This document shows, in pieces, positions 1-9,830 of a stretch of 64,000 nucleotides of DNA. The stretch lies in assembly GCA_937958265.1 (NCBI GenBank), contig CALGNX010000016.1, positions 33,264 through 97,263 on the forward strand. The letters run 5' to 3'. Under the pieces are notes generated by a model. It had not been told where the DNA came from. It worked only from the letters and a program-made list of their open reading frames with translations, and searched no databases. The translations under genes and the position numbers were made by a program. This DNA is from an uncultured Algibacter sp. Lineage in GTDB: Bacteria; Bacteroidota; Bacteroidia; Flavobacteriales; Flavobacteriaceae. The first letter of the stretch is position 1; each line of letters opens with the position of its first letter.

Positions 1-1361
1 TTTCTAGCATAAAAAATAGATTGTGCATTTTTAGTAATATCAATTTGTTTTAATTGATTTTCATCATCAAACAAACCTATTAATTGTTTGCCGTTTATTT
101 GATTGAAATTATTTTCACTAAGAGTGTCCTTGCTTATCACAAAGGCATTTTCAAATACCAAAAGTGAGTCTATTTTTTCTTTTTCATTATTAGCAAGTAA
201 ATGGATAGTGTCACCTGTCATTTGACTTTCCACATTCCACATTATTGGTTTACGATTAACCGAGAATTTATCGTTTGAAGCTAAATTAGAAATATTTATT
301 AGTTTCGTTAACCCTGTTTTTTGATTTGAATGTATAGAATCTGATTTTCCACTTAAATCGCTTTTAAAAATTTTAGCATTATAATATGCCTTTACATTTC
401 GGTTATCAGGTTTACCTGTAATCATTATTTTATCTGCATGAATATAAATCGAATCTTTTTCTTGAACAGTAATTGCAAGGGCACGTTTTGTAACAAACAC
501 AGAATCTTTAGCCTTATAAACCTCGGCATAATGCCCCTTTATTATGCTTTTATTAATACTATCTGTAACGGTTATATTATTGGAGGCAGACGCAAAATTT
601 TTATTATTATCAAAAAACAGACTATCACCAACAATGGTTCTATTATCATAATCAATCCTTGCTTTTTTTAGCGCATAACCTATTTCATTCTCGGTGTCGT
701 AAAATCCTTTTTCGCAATAGGTTTGACTTTCTTTTGTAGTTATTGTGGAAGGCCCGAAGAGGTAAGCGTGTCCTTTATCCTTATAATAATCAAAATAATT
801 TGTTTTTATAGTAGACTCATCATTAACCATAACAACATCATCAACAAATTTAAACATATCCCGATCCATATAGAACCTGCCTATTTTACTTGTAATAGTT
901 ACAGAGGTGTCTTTTACAACGGTGCCTCCGCTTTTATAAAATGCTTGCTGGATATTTCTATCCATGTATAATGTGTCTGACGTGATTGTGGAGTTAGGAT
1001 CTTTCATAACAACATTTCCACTTGCAAAAGCAAATTCGGTTACACCATTGTATTCAATGTATTTGGAAGTCATACTAATAGTGTCTCCTTGTTTTAAAAT
1101 AACATTACCGTAAGCCTCAATAAAATTATTTTTACTGTAATGTATCGCTTTATCGCACCACATATTAGATCCTTTATGTTCTATATGTACTTGTTGGGTT
1201 TCGTCGCGTGTTAAAATTTTGGCGCCTGGATAATTAACTTCATCAATTGTTAATTTACCGGCATATTCAATTTTGATTTTCTTACCTGATTGTGCTTGTA
1301 ATGCAATTGAAGATACAAAGCTAATGAGTATGATAGTAAGTATAACTTGTAGTTTGTTCAA
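1..1361 (-). CDS. LptA/OstA-like outer-membrane/LPS transport protein, C-terminally truncated by window edge
   Basis: Continuous minus-strand frame, not in ORF track. Likely TTG start at 1361 reads MNKLQVILTIILISFVSSIALQAQSGKKIKIEYAGKLTIDEVNYPGAKIL..., with a signal peptide and repeated OstA-like beta motifs (YGNVILKQGDTISMTSKYIEYNG, ASGNVVMKD). Confidence 0.75.
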   Translation of the reverse strand, partial: MNKLQVILTIILISFVSSIALQAQSGKKIKIEYAGKLTIDEVNYPGAKILTRDETQQVHIEHKGSNMWCDKAIHYSKNNFIEAYGNVILKQGDTISMTSKYIEYNGVTEFAFASGNVVMKDPNSTITSDTLYMDRNIQQAFYKSGGTVVKDTSVTITSKIGRFYMDRDMFKFVDDVVMVNDESTIKTNYFDYYKDKGHAYLFGPSTITTKESQTYCEKGFYDTENEIGYALKKARIDYDNRTIVGDSLFFDNNKNFASASNNITVTDSINKSIIKGHYAEVYKAKDSVFVTKRALAITVQEKDSIYIHADKIMITGKPDNRNVKAYYNAKIFKSDLSGKSDSIHSNQKTGLTKLINISNLASNDKFSVNRKPIMWNVESQMTGDTIHLLANNEKEKIDSLLVFENAFVISKDTLSENNFNQINGKQLIGLFDDENQLKQIDITKNAQSIFYAR

Positions 1362-1422
1362 AATGAAAAAATTTTATTGCAAAAATAACGATTAATATAC
1401 TGTTTTATGGTTATGAAACAAA

Positions 1423-1450
1423 AAACGCTCCAAAATGTTTTGGAGCGTTT
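1423..1450 (-). terminator. Rho-independent terminator of purA
   Basis: Perfect inverted repeat AAACGCTCCAAAA-TG-TTTTGGAGCGTTT just downstream of the purA stop. Confidence 0.75.
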
Positions 1451-1472
1451 AATATTATATTTAATAAATGTA

Positions 1473-2747
1473 TTATTTCCGGAAGATTGTTTGTTTTCTG
1501 TCTGGACCTACTGAGACAATAGTAATTGGTATTTCTAGTTCTTTTTCTAAAAAGTCTATGTAGTCATTTAACGCTTTAGGCATTTGGGAAGCCTCAGACA
1601 TTTCTGTTAAATCTTCTTGCCAGCCATTAAAATCTGTATATATTGGTTTTACATTTTCTGGCTCAATATTATAAGGAAAATGTGTTATGGTTTCACCTTT
1701 ATAACTGTAAGCAGTACATACTTTTAAAGTTTTAAATCCAGAAAGAACATCGCCTTTCATCATCATAAGTTGTGTAACTCCATTTACTTGGCAAGCGTAC
1801 TTTAAGGCTACTAAATCTAGCCAGCCACAGCGTCTGGAACGACCTGTGGTAGCTCCAAATTCATTACCAACACGCCCCATTGTTTCGCCATCTTCATCAA
1901 ACAATTCTGTTGGAAACGGTCCTGAGCCTACTCGTGTAGTGTATGCTTTAAATATACCAAATACTTCTCCAATTTGGTTTGGAGCAACACCTAAACCTGT
2001 GCAGGCTCCAGCGGCTGTAGTATTACTTGATGTAACAAAAGGATAGGTTCCAAAATCAATATCTAATAAAGAACCTTGAGCACCCTCTGCTAAAATAGAT
2101 TTGCCAGATTTTTGTGCTTGGTACATGTATTCTTCAGAATCAATAAACGTTAAAGATTTTAAAACATCTACAGCTTTAAAAAATTCAGTTTCTAATTCTT
2201 TCAAATTATATTCTATTTTTGCGTTATAAAATGCAATCATAGATTCATGTTTGTTAGCTAAGGCTCTGTATTTTTCTTTCCAATCGGATAATTCTAAATC
2301 GCCAACACGAATACCATTTCGTCCAGTTTTATCCATGTAGGTTGGCCCAATGCCCTTTAAGGTCGAACCAATTTTAGCTTTCCCTTTTGAAGCTTCGCTT
2401 GCCGCATCTAGCAATCTGTGTGTTGGTAGTATAATGTGTGCCTTTCTAGAAATCACTAATGATTTTCTGTAGTCAACGTTTTGCTCTTCTAATTTATCAA
2501 GTTCAGCTTTAAAAATAACAGGATCTATAACCACGCCGTTTCCAACTAGGTTGGTAGCATCGTCATGAAAAATCCCTGAAGGAATAGTGTGCAACACATG
2601 TTTTCTTCCGTTAAAAACTAAGGTATGACCTGCATTTGGGCCACCTTGAAAACGAGCAATAATATTGTAGTTAGAGGTAAGCACGTCAACAATTTTTCCT
2701 TTGCCTTCGTCTCCCCATTGTAGTCCTAGTAGTAAATCTACTGCCAT
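1473..2747 (-). CDS. purA: Adenylosuccinate synthetase
   Basis: 424 aa; LLGLQWGDEGKGKIVD N-terminus, GPNAGHT, TTGRSRRCGWLD. Confidence 0.97.
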   Translation of the reverse strand: MAVDLLLGLQWGDEGKGKIVDVLTSNYNIIARFQGGPNAGHTLVFNGRKHVLHTIPSGIFHDDATNLVGNGVVIDPVIFKAELDKLEEQNVDYRKSLVISRKAHIILPTHRLLDAASEASKGKAKIGSTLKGIGPTYMDKTGRNGIRVGDLELSDWKEKYRALANKHESMIAFYNAKIEYNLKELETEFFKAVDVLKSLTFIDSEEYMYQAQKSGKSILAEGAQGSLLDIDFGTYPFVTSSNTTAAGACTGLGVAPNQIGEVFGIFKAYTTRVGSGPFPTELFDEDGETMGRVGNEFGATTGRSRRCGWLDLVALKYACQVNGVTQLMMMKGDVLSGFKTLKVCTAYSYKGETITHFPYNIEPENVKPIYTDFNGWQEDLTEMSEASQMPKALNDYIDFLEKELEIPITIVSVGPDRKQTIFRK

Positions 2748-2756
2748 TGTAATAAA

Positions 2757-3215
2757 TTAGTTATTAGTTGTTGATTTTCTATTTCCGTAAAAATAGAGCG
2801 AATGGTTATTTATTTCAATATCGAAAACTTCTTCGATAGTTTTTTTTATGGACTGAATTCTTGGATCGCAAAACTCTATTACCTCACCTGTATCTGTTAG
2901 GATAACATGATCGTGCTGCCTATCAAAATATGATTTTTCGTAGTGCGCCTGATTTTTACCAAATTGATGTTTTCTTACTAATTTACAATCCAAAAGTAAT
3001 TCAATGGTGTTGTACAATGTTGCACGAGATACACGATACTTTTTGTTTTTCATATTGAGATATAGAGACTCTATATCAAAATGGTCTGTATTATTGTAAA
3101 TTTCCTGAAGTATAGCGTATCTTTCGGGAGTTTTACGGTGCCCATTAGCTTCTAAAAATGTAGTAAATACCTTCTTTACTATTTCTTGGTTTTTTGAGTC
3201 TGCCTTTTCTTCCAT
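2757..3215 (-). CDS. Fur-family transcriptional regulator
   Basis: 152 aa; [50 protein letters not shown]. Confidence 0.92.
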   Translation of the reverse strand: MEEKADSKNQEIVKKVFTTFLEANGHRKTPERYAILQEIYNNTDHFDIESLYLNMKNKKYRVSRATLYNTIELLLDCKLVRKHQFGKNQAHYEKSYFDRQHDHVILTDTGEVIEFCDPRIQSIKKTIEEVFDIEINNHSLYFYGNRKSTTNN

Positions 3216-3375
3216 AATTGCATTGCAATTTACACTTTTTGGCGGATGTATAGATTAAGTTTTCGGAATTTTTACAAACAATTTTTAATAGCTTTTATTT
3301 TAAAGCCCAATAATTGTTTGATATTCTTGCTAAAAAATGAAATAATCTAAAACTCTTTAAACTTTTAAAAATGCT

Positions 3376-5601
3376 TTAAGATCTACGAACTTTATCAATA
3401 CCATTAACTTTTTTTAGTTTTTCTAAAAGCTTTTTTATTATCGTATTATTTTTTACAATTACATTTATTTTTCCCGAAAAGAGACCATCGTTACTTTTAA
3501 AACTAATACTCTTCATATTAACATGCATATTTTCTGAAATCACGTTTGTTATTTCATTAACTAGCCCAATCTGGTCGATGCCAGATAATTCTATTTTAAC
3601 AAAAAACTCTTGTTGTGAAGAATCAATCCATTTCGCGGGCATAATCCGGTAGGCGTAATTGGATTGTAAACTTACTGCATTTGGGCAGTTTTTTTTATGA
3701 ACCTTAATGCCTTCTGTTACCGTTAAAAAGCCAAAGACCTTGTCTCCAGGTATAGGGTTGCAGCAATTTGATAATTTATAATCTAGCTTTTCTTCTTCTT
3801 TTTTAAAGACTAAGGAGTCGTATTTTAATGTGATTTCTTGTTTTTCTAGAGCTTCCTTTGATATGTTTTGTTTTCTAGAAATTTTATTTTTAATATAATT
3901 CATTAAACCTTTACTTACAGACGAAGCGTAGCTTTTTAGCATGGTATTGTCTATAGTTCCAAGGCCTATTCTATAAAATAAATCGAGACTAGTTTTAAGT
4001 TTAAAATACCTAACCATTCCGTTAATAGTATTTTCATCAAATACTACTTTTAACTGCTTGAGTTTACGGCGGAGTATCTCTTTGCCATCTTCTGCAATAT
4101 TTTTTTTATCTTCTTTTAATGCCGATTTTATTTTACTTCTAGCACGTGCCGTTGTTGTATAATCTAGCCAGCTAGGAGTTGGCTTTGTGTTTTCTGATGT
4201 TATAATGTCAACTTGGTCTCCACTACGTAAAACATGACTTAAAGGTTCTAGTTTTCCATTTACTTTAGCACCACGTGTTCTTGTGCCAATATGTGTATGG
4301 ATACAGAAAGCAAAATCTAGAGCAGTAGCGCCTTTTGGTAGCGATTTTATGTCGCCACCAGGGGTGAAAACAAATATTTCTTTGGAGTATAGATTTAATT
4401 TAAATTGCTCCACAAAATCTACAGCATTTAAATCTGGATTTTCAAGCGCCTCTTGCAACCTGTTAATCCAACTTTCCAGATTGTCTTCTTTCTCATTGCC
4501 TTGTTTGTATTTGTAATGGGCAGCATAGCCTTTTTCGGCAATTTCATGCATGCGTTCGCTTCGTATTTGAACTTCTACCCATTGGCCTTTGGGTCCCATT
4601 ACCGTAATATGCAAAGCCTCGTAACCTGTCGATTTTGATGAAGAAATCCAATCTCGTAAACGCGTAGGGTTTGGCTTAAAGTGGTCTGTAATTATTGAAT
4701 ATATTTTCCACGCTAAAAATTTTTCGTTGTGGGGGTCCGCATCACATTTATATATTATTCGTACAGCAAATTTATCGTATACTTCGTCAAAAGCAACACC
4801 TTGATTAACCATTTTTTTTCTAATAGAATAAATGGATTTAGGTCTTCCTTTAACGGTGTATTTCAAGTTCTCCTTATCTAAAGAGTTTTTTATAACGCCG
4901 CTAAATTGCTCAATAAATAAGTCTTGCTCTTCTTTGCTTTCTTTTATCTTATTAACAATACTGTTAAAAGCGTCTGGCTCAGTATATTTTAAACCTAAAT
5001 CCTCAAGTTCAGATTTTATGTTGTAAAGTCCAATTCTGTGAGCTAAAGGTGCGTATATATATAATGTCTCAGATGCAATTTTAACTTGCTTATCTGGGCG
5101 CATTGCACCCATGGTTTGCATATTATGAAGCCTGTCTGCAATCTTTATGATAATAACACGAACATCATCGTTAAGTGTTAAAAGCATTTTGCGAAAATTT
5201 TCCGCTTGTAAAGATACGTCCATATCTTTTTCTTTGCTAAGCGATGATATTTTTGTTAAACCATAAACGATAGTCGAAATAGTTTTACCAAATTTTTTAT
5301 CTATATCTTCTATGCTATAGTCAGGACTATCTTCAACAACATCGTGTAGTAATGCCGCTGCAATTGATGTGCCATCTAGCCCAATTTCTTGCGCAACAAT
5401 TTTGGCAACCGCAAGCGGATGAAAAATATAGGCTTCTCCAGATTTTCTGCGTTGATTTTTATGGCCGTCTAGTGCAACTTCAAAAGCACTACGAATTAAT
5501 TTTTTATCATCCTTGGATAGTGTTGTATAGCTAACCTTTAATAATTGCTTGTAAGCTTTGGCAATAGCTGCATTTTCAATTTCTATAGCTTCATCTGTCA
5601 T
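3376..5601 (-). CDS. Bifunctional (p)ppGpp synthetase/hydrolase, RelA/SpoT family
   Basis: 741 aa; HD domain (HPLAVAKIVAQ...LLHDVVED), synthetase (GYEALHITVMGP), TGS and ACT C-terminal regions. Confidence 0.95.
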   Translation of the reverse strand: MTDEAIEIENAAIAKAYKQLLKVSYTTLSKDDKKLIRSAFEVALDGHKNQRRKSGEAYIFHPLAVAKIVAQEIGLDGTSIAAALLHDVVEDSPDYSIEDIDKKFGKTISTIVYGLTKISSLSKEKDMDVSLQAENFRKMLLTLNDDVRVIIIKIADRLHNMQTMGAMRPDKQVKIASETLYIYAPLAHRIGLYNIKSELEDLGLKYTEPDAFNSIVNKIKESKEEQDLFIEQFSGVIKNSLDKENLKYTVKGRPKSIYSIRKKMVNQGVAFDEVYDKFAVRIIYKCDADPHNEKFLAWKIYSIITDHFKPNPTRLRDWISSSKSTGYEALHITVMGPKGQWVEVQIRSERMHEIAEKGYAAHYKYKQGNEKEDNLESWINRLQEALENPDLNAVDFVEQFKLNLYSKEIFVFTPGGDIKSLPKGATALDFAFCIHTHIGTRTRGAKVNGKLEPLSHVLRSGDQVDIITSENTKPTPSWLDYTTTARARSKIKSALKEDKKNIAEDGKEILRRKLKQLKVVFDENTINGMVRYFKLKTSLDLFYRIGLGTIDNTMLKSYASSVSKGLMNYIKNKISRKQNISKEALEKQEITLKYDSLVFKKEEEKLDYKLSNCCNPIPGDKVFGFLTVTEGIKVHKKNCPNAVSLQSNYAYRIMPAKWIDSSQQEFFVKIELSGIDQIGLVNEITNVISENMHVNMKSISFKSNDGLFSGKINVIVKNNTIIKKLLEKLKKVNGIDKVRRS

Positions 5602-5663
5602 AAAATAAAAATAAGATAAAGAATGTTATTAGCCAACAGCAATATTATTTATTTTTATTAATC

Positions 5664-6239
5664 CTAAAAAGTGTTTAAATAGTTTACAAAAAGCGAAATA
5701 GCTTTGCCACGATGGCCTATGCTATTTTTTAAACTTAAATCCATTTCTGCAAATGTTATCTTTTGATCTTTAGGTTTAAAAATAGGGTCGTATCCAAAAC
5801 CTTTATCGCCTAACTTTTCTTTAGTTATTTCTCCTTCGCAAATACCTGTAAAAGTTTCAAGTCTATTATTTAAGTGAAGAGCAATTACCGTTTTAAATTG
5901 AGCATTACGATTTGTTGCATTAACTAGCTCTTCCAGAACTTTTTCCATATTATCATTTGCATTCCGTTGCATTCCTGCATAACGAGCAGAATATACACCT
6001 GGAGCGCCATTTAAAGCTTTAACCTCTAAACCAGTATCGTCTGTAAAGCAGTCGTAGCCATAATTAGCTTTAATATATTTAGCTTTTTGGATAGCATTAC
6101 CTGCAATGGTGTTTTGCGTTTCTGGGATATCTTCCAAGCATCCAATATCCTTTAAGCTTAGTAATTTAATATGTGGTGGTATTAAAGCTTGTACCTCCTT
6201 TATTTTATTTAAATTATTAGTACCGAAAACAATTTCCAT
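5664..6239 (-). CDS. rdgB: XTP/dITP diphosphatase (RdgB/HAM1 family)
   Basis: 191 aa; FGTNNLNKIKE, FTDDTGLEVKALNGAPGVYSARYAG, GDKGFGYDPIF. Confidence 0.95.
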   Translation of the reverse strand: MEIVFGTNNLNKIKEVQALIPPHIKLLSLKDIGCLEDIPETQNTIAGNAIQKAKYIKANYGYDCFTDDTGLEVKALNGAPGVYSARYAGMQRNANDNMEKVLEELVNATNRNAQFKTVIALHLNNRLETFTGICEGEITKEKLGDKGFGYDPIFKPKDQKITFAEMDLSLKNSIGHRGKAISLFVNYLNTF

Positions 6240-6644
6240 AGGGTGTGTTTTTTTTTCAAAAGTACAATTAATACATTTTAATTATGAATCTTTATATGAA
6301 TAGCTGTAATATTAATATGTATAAGATTGTCTTAAAATAAAGGATAATAAAATACACGTTTAACCATTAAAACCGATAAAGTTTGATTACTAGTTTTTTT
6401 TGAATCTAAAAATAAAAATAACGTGTAAAATGTTTTTTGGTATATTTTTAAAAATATAAATAGGTGTAGCGATGTAAATATGTTTTTATGAGCTAAAAGA
6501 AATTTGGCTATACTAAAATTATAAATGGAATTTGCATAGATAATTGGAAAATAAAATTTAGCATTGTTTTATGAATTTAGATATTTAAAATTTTTCACAA
6601 AACTTGTATATTAGAACTTTAATTATAAATTAAAACATATAAAT

Positions 6645-6944
6645 ATGATAGTAAATTTTCAGTATGTAGGTCTCGATGTTAGTACATCACTTTCAGCTTT
6701 CACAGAAGAGAAATTAGAAAAACTATTTAATCGCTATGATTTTTTAATTAGTGCGGCTGTACATTTTAAACAAGATGAAAAAGACCATACTAAAGGTAAA
6801 ATCTGTAATGTAGAATTGAGTTTACCAGGCCCTAGAATTTTTGCAACATCCAACGAGCGTAATTTTGAAGTTTCGGTTAGGGAAACCATTAGTGACCTAG
6901 AACGTCAACTTAAAAAACGCAAAGAAGTTTATAAAACACATTAA
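6645..6944 (+). CDS. Ribosome hibernation-promoting factor / RaiA family
   Basis: 99 aa; LDVSTSLSAFTEEKLEKL... CNVELSLPG..., typical short HPF fold sequence. Confidence 0.85.
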   Translation: MIVNFQYVGLDVSTSLSAFTEEKLEKLFNRYDFLISAAVHFKQDEKDHTKGKICNVELSLPGPRIFATSNERNFEVSVRETISDLERQLKKRKEVYKTH

Positions 6945-7012
6945 TAAAAACAATTTATACTAGGTTTTTAAATTATTAAAATTGTAAAACTACGTTAACG
7001 TTTAAAATAGTC

Positions 7013-7486
7013 TTAACGATGGTGGTAGGGTTCATTTTTTAAAATTGTAAAACCTCTATAAAGTTGTTCAATAAAAAATAAGCGAATCATTTGATGGGAA
7101 AATGTCATTTTTGATAATGATAGTTTCCCATTTGCTTTTTCATAAACCGCATTAGAAAATCCGTAAGGACCACCAATAACAAAAACAAGTTGTTTAATAC
7201 CAGAATTCATGTGTTTTTGTAAATATACCGAAAAATCTAAGGAATTAAGCTGTTTTCCGCACTCATCTAAAAGAATTAAAGTATCAGATGCTTTTAGTTT
7301 ACTCAAAATAAGCTGACCTTCTTTTTGTTTTTGTTCGTCCTCACTTAAATTTTTAGTTTTTTTTAAATCAGGAATAACTTCAAAAATAAACTTAATATAG
7401 AAGTTTAAGCGCTTTATGTAATTGTCGATTAAAAACGTAAGTTGTTTATTATCAGTCTTACCAATGGTTATAAGTTTAATAGTCAT
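7013..7486 (-). CDS. rlmH: 23S rRNA (pseudouridine1915-N3)-methyltransferase
   Basis: 157 aa; LILLDECGKQLNS, FVIGGPYGF, HQMIRLFFIEQLYRGFTILKNEPYHH. Confidence 0.96.
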   Translation of the reverse strand: MTIKLITIGKTDNKQLTFLIDNYIKRLNFYIKFIFEVIPDLKKTKNLSEDEQKQKEGQLILSKLKASDTLILLDECGKQLNSLDFSVYLQKHMNSGIKQLVFVIGGPYGFSNAVYEKANGKLSLSKMTFSHQMIRLFFIEQLYRGFTILKNEPYHHR

Positions 7487-7616
7487 AAAAACAAAATTAC
7501 TATTTCATATTTATGAATAACATATTTAATTAATTATTTTTTATAAAATTCACAATAGTAAAGTTTCTTATACACAATCTATTTCTTATTTTTACCTCTA
7601 AAATTAGCGCTAACTT

Positions 7617-8477
7617 ATGATAACACAAGACCAATTTGATACCGAAGTTAAAATGATTATTGAAAATGCTATTCGCGAGGATGTTGGGGATGGAGATCAT
7701 AGCTCACTGGCTTGCATACCCTCAAACGTAAGAGGTAAAGCTAAACTTTTAGTAAAAGATAAAGGTGTAATTGGAGGTGTTAATTTTGCGAAAAAGGTTT
7801 TCGCATACGTAGATAATACGCTTAAGGTGGATGTCTTAATACAAGATGGAAGCGAGGTTACCTTTGGAGATGTTGTTATGTATGTAGAAGGTGCTTCACA
7901 ATCTATTCTTAAAGCAGAGCGTACTGTTTTGAATGCAATGCAACGCATGAGCGCTATTGCAACAAAAACTAGAATGTTTGTAAATTTAGTAGAGGGTACA
8001 AAAACTAAAATTTTAGATACGCGTAAAACTACACCAGGAATTCGCGTTTTAGAGAAATGGGCTGTTAAAATTGGAGGTGGCGAAAATCATAGATTTGCAC
8101 TTTATGATATGATAATGCTAAAAGATAATCATATAGATTTTGCAGGAGGAATTACAAAAGCCATTGAAACTACAAAGCAATACTTAAAAGATACCGAAAG
8201 GAATTTATTAATAATAGTAGAAGCAAGAGATTTAACTGAAGTAAAAGAAATATTAAGTAACGATGGTGTTTTTAGAATATTATTAGATAATTTCGATTAT
8301 GAAGATACAAGAAAAGCCGTAAAATTAATAGGAGATAAATGCTTAACCGAATCCTCTGGTAATATAAATGAAGACACCATTAGATATTATGCAGAGTGTG
8401 GGGTAAACTATATTTCATGTGGCGCCTTAACGCACTCGGTACACAATATGGATTTAAGTTTAAAAGCCGTTAAATAA
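7617..8477 (+). CDS. nadC: Nicotinate-nucleotide pyrophosphorylase (carboxylating)
   Basis: 286 aa; REDVGDGDHSS, TRKTTPGIRVLEKWAVKIGGGENHRFALYDMIMLKDNH. Confidence 0.96.
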   Translation: MITQDQFDTEVKMIIENAIREDVGDGDHSSLACIPSNVRGKAKLLVKDKGVIGGVNFAKKVFAYVDNTLKVDVLIQDGSEVTFGDVVMYVEGASQSILKAERTVLNAMQRMSAIATKTRMFVNLVEGTKTKILDTRKTTPGIRVLEKWAVKIGGGENHRFALYDMIMLKDNHIDFAGGITKAIETTKQYLKDTERNLLIIVEARDLTEVKEILSNDGVFRILLDNFDYEDTRKAVKLIGDKCLTESSGNINEDTIRYYAECGVNYISCGALTHSVHNMDLSLKAVK

Positions 8478-8566
8478 TATATTTATACATTGTTTATATT
8501 TTAATAACTTGGCCTTGAATACTATGAGGTGATTTTTTTAGTTTAAATAAACATATAAACTATTTA

Positions 8567-9520
8567 ATGGATAATGTTTTAAAGGATAAGCTGGAAAAAA
8601 TTCCTATAATAAGTGCAGTCGTACGATTTTTTAAAAAAATTAAGCTCCCAGGGCTTAAGGGGTTGTCTTTTTACGATTTGTTGGAGCTTTATATAACAGG
8701 TATTTTAAAGGGCGCATTAACAACAAGGGCCAGCGCCATTGCATTTAGTTTTTTTACAGCTATTTTTCCGTTCTTATTATTTGTTTTAATCATTATTCCT
8801 TATGTACCAATTCAAGATTTTAAAATTGAATTCTTACAGTTTCTAGAATCTACTTTACCTCCAAGCACGTCAGATTTTTTCTTTGAAAATATATTTGAAA
8901 ATATAAATAGCACACAGCCAAGTGGTTTGTTATCATCGGTATTCCTGTTATCCATTCTACTTATGGCTAACGGCGTTAATGCTGTGTTTTCTGGTTTCGA
9001 AAACTCTTATCATGAGCAGCTTACACGAAATGGCTTTAAGCAATACATTTTAGCTCTAGGCGTTGCTTTAATATTAGCTTTTTTACTTATAATTACAATA
9101 ATTGTATTAGGGTATATACAAATTTACGTGGTTCAAGAGTTATTTAGTGTTTTGGAGAAAAAAGGCTTTGAAGTCAAGTCTGAAGGGTTATTTTGGGCTG
9201 ATGTTGTAAAATATCTGTTTTTTGTGATTATTGTGTATATGGCAACTGCAACCTTATATTATTTTGGAACAAAAGAAGGGCGAGATTCTAAATTCTTTTC
9301 TGTTGGAGCTTTATTTACCACCTTTTTAATTATTCTAAGCTCATATTTATTTGGTATTTACATAGAGCATTTTGGACAATTTAATAAACTTTACGGCTCC
9401 ATTGGCGCCTTGTTAATTCTATTACTTTATTTATGGCTTAATGCCAATATTTTATTATTAGGGTACGAGTTAAATGCTTCGCTTCAGTTTCTAAAAAAAT
9501 ACCCTAGAAAAAATACATAA
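8567..9520 (+). CDS. YihY/BrkB-family inner membrane protein
   Basis: 317 aa, multiple TM; RASAIAFSFFTAIFPFLLF, YGSIGALLILLLYLWLNANILLLGYELNA. Confidence 0.88.
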   Translation: MDNVLKDKLEKIPIISAVVRFFKKIKLPGLKGLSFYDLLELYITGILKGALTTRASAIAFSFFTAIFPFLLFVLIIIPYVPIQDFKIEFLQFLESTLPPSTSDFFFENIFENINSTQPSGLLSSVFLLSILLMANGVNAVFSGFENSYHEQLTRNGFKQYILALGVALILAFLLIITIIVLGYIQIYVVQELFSVLEKKGFEVKSEGLFWADVVKYLFFVIIVYMATATLYYFGTKEGRDSKFFSVGALFTTFLIILSSYLFGIYIEHFGQFNKLYGSIGALLILLLYLWLNANILLLGYELNASLQFLKKYPRKNT

Positions 9521-9830
9521 TAATAGCGTGTTATTTAGCGCTAATATAAAATACGTTAAAAGTCGTTTTTTTTTACTAAGCTTATTCTTTTTAAGAGCTA
9601 TGGTCTCATTTTGTGGTAATACTAATTATTTACACAGGTAAATAGTATAATTTTTTTTGTTTTTAAGGTTGAATAAGCCGTTTGTGCGATTATGGTTGTT
9701 CTTATTTTTTTAAAATAAACAGTAACGCTAAGTATCAATAACGCGTTTAAAAGACGTAGTTGCTAAAGTTTTGTTTAAATTTTTGAAATTTAGTATAGTC
9801 TTTTTTGTTTAATGGTCTTATTTTTGAATT

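Noticed and set aside
438-971. Track ORFs 438-671 and 723-971 on the plus strand
   Set aside because: Both lie antisense within the continuous minus-strand LptA/OstA-like frame and lack recognisable domains; likely spurious.
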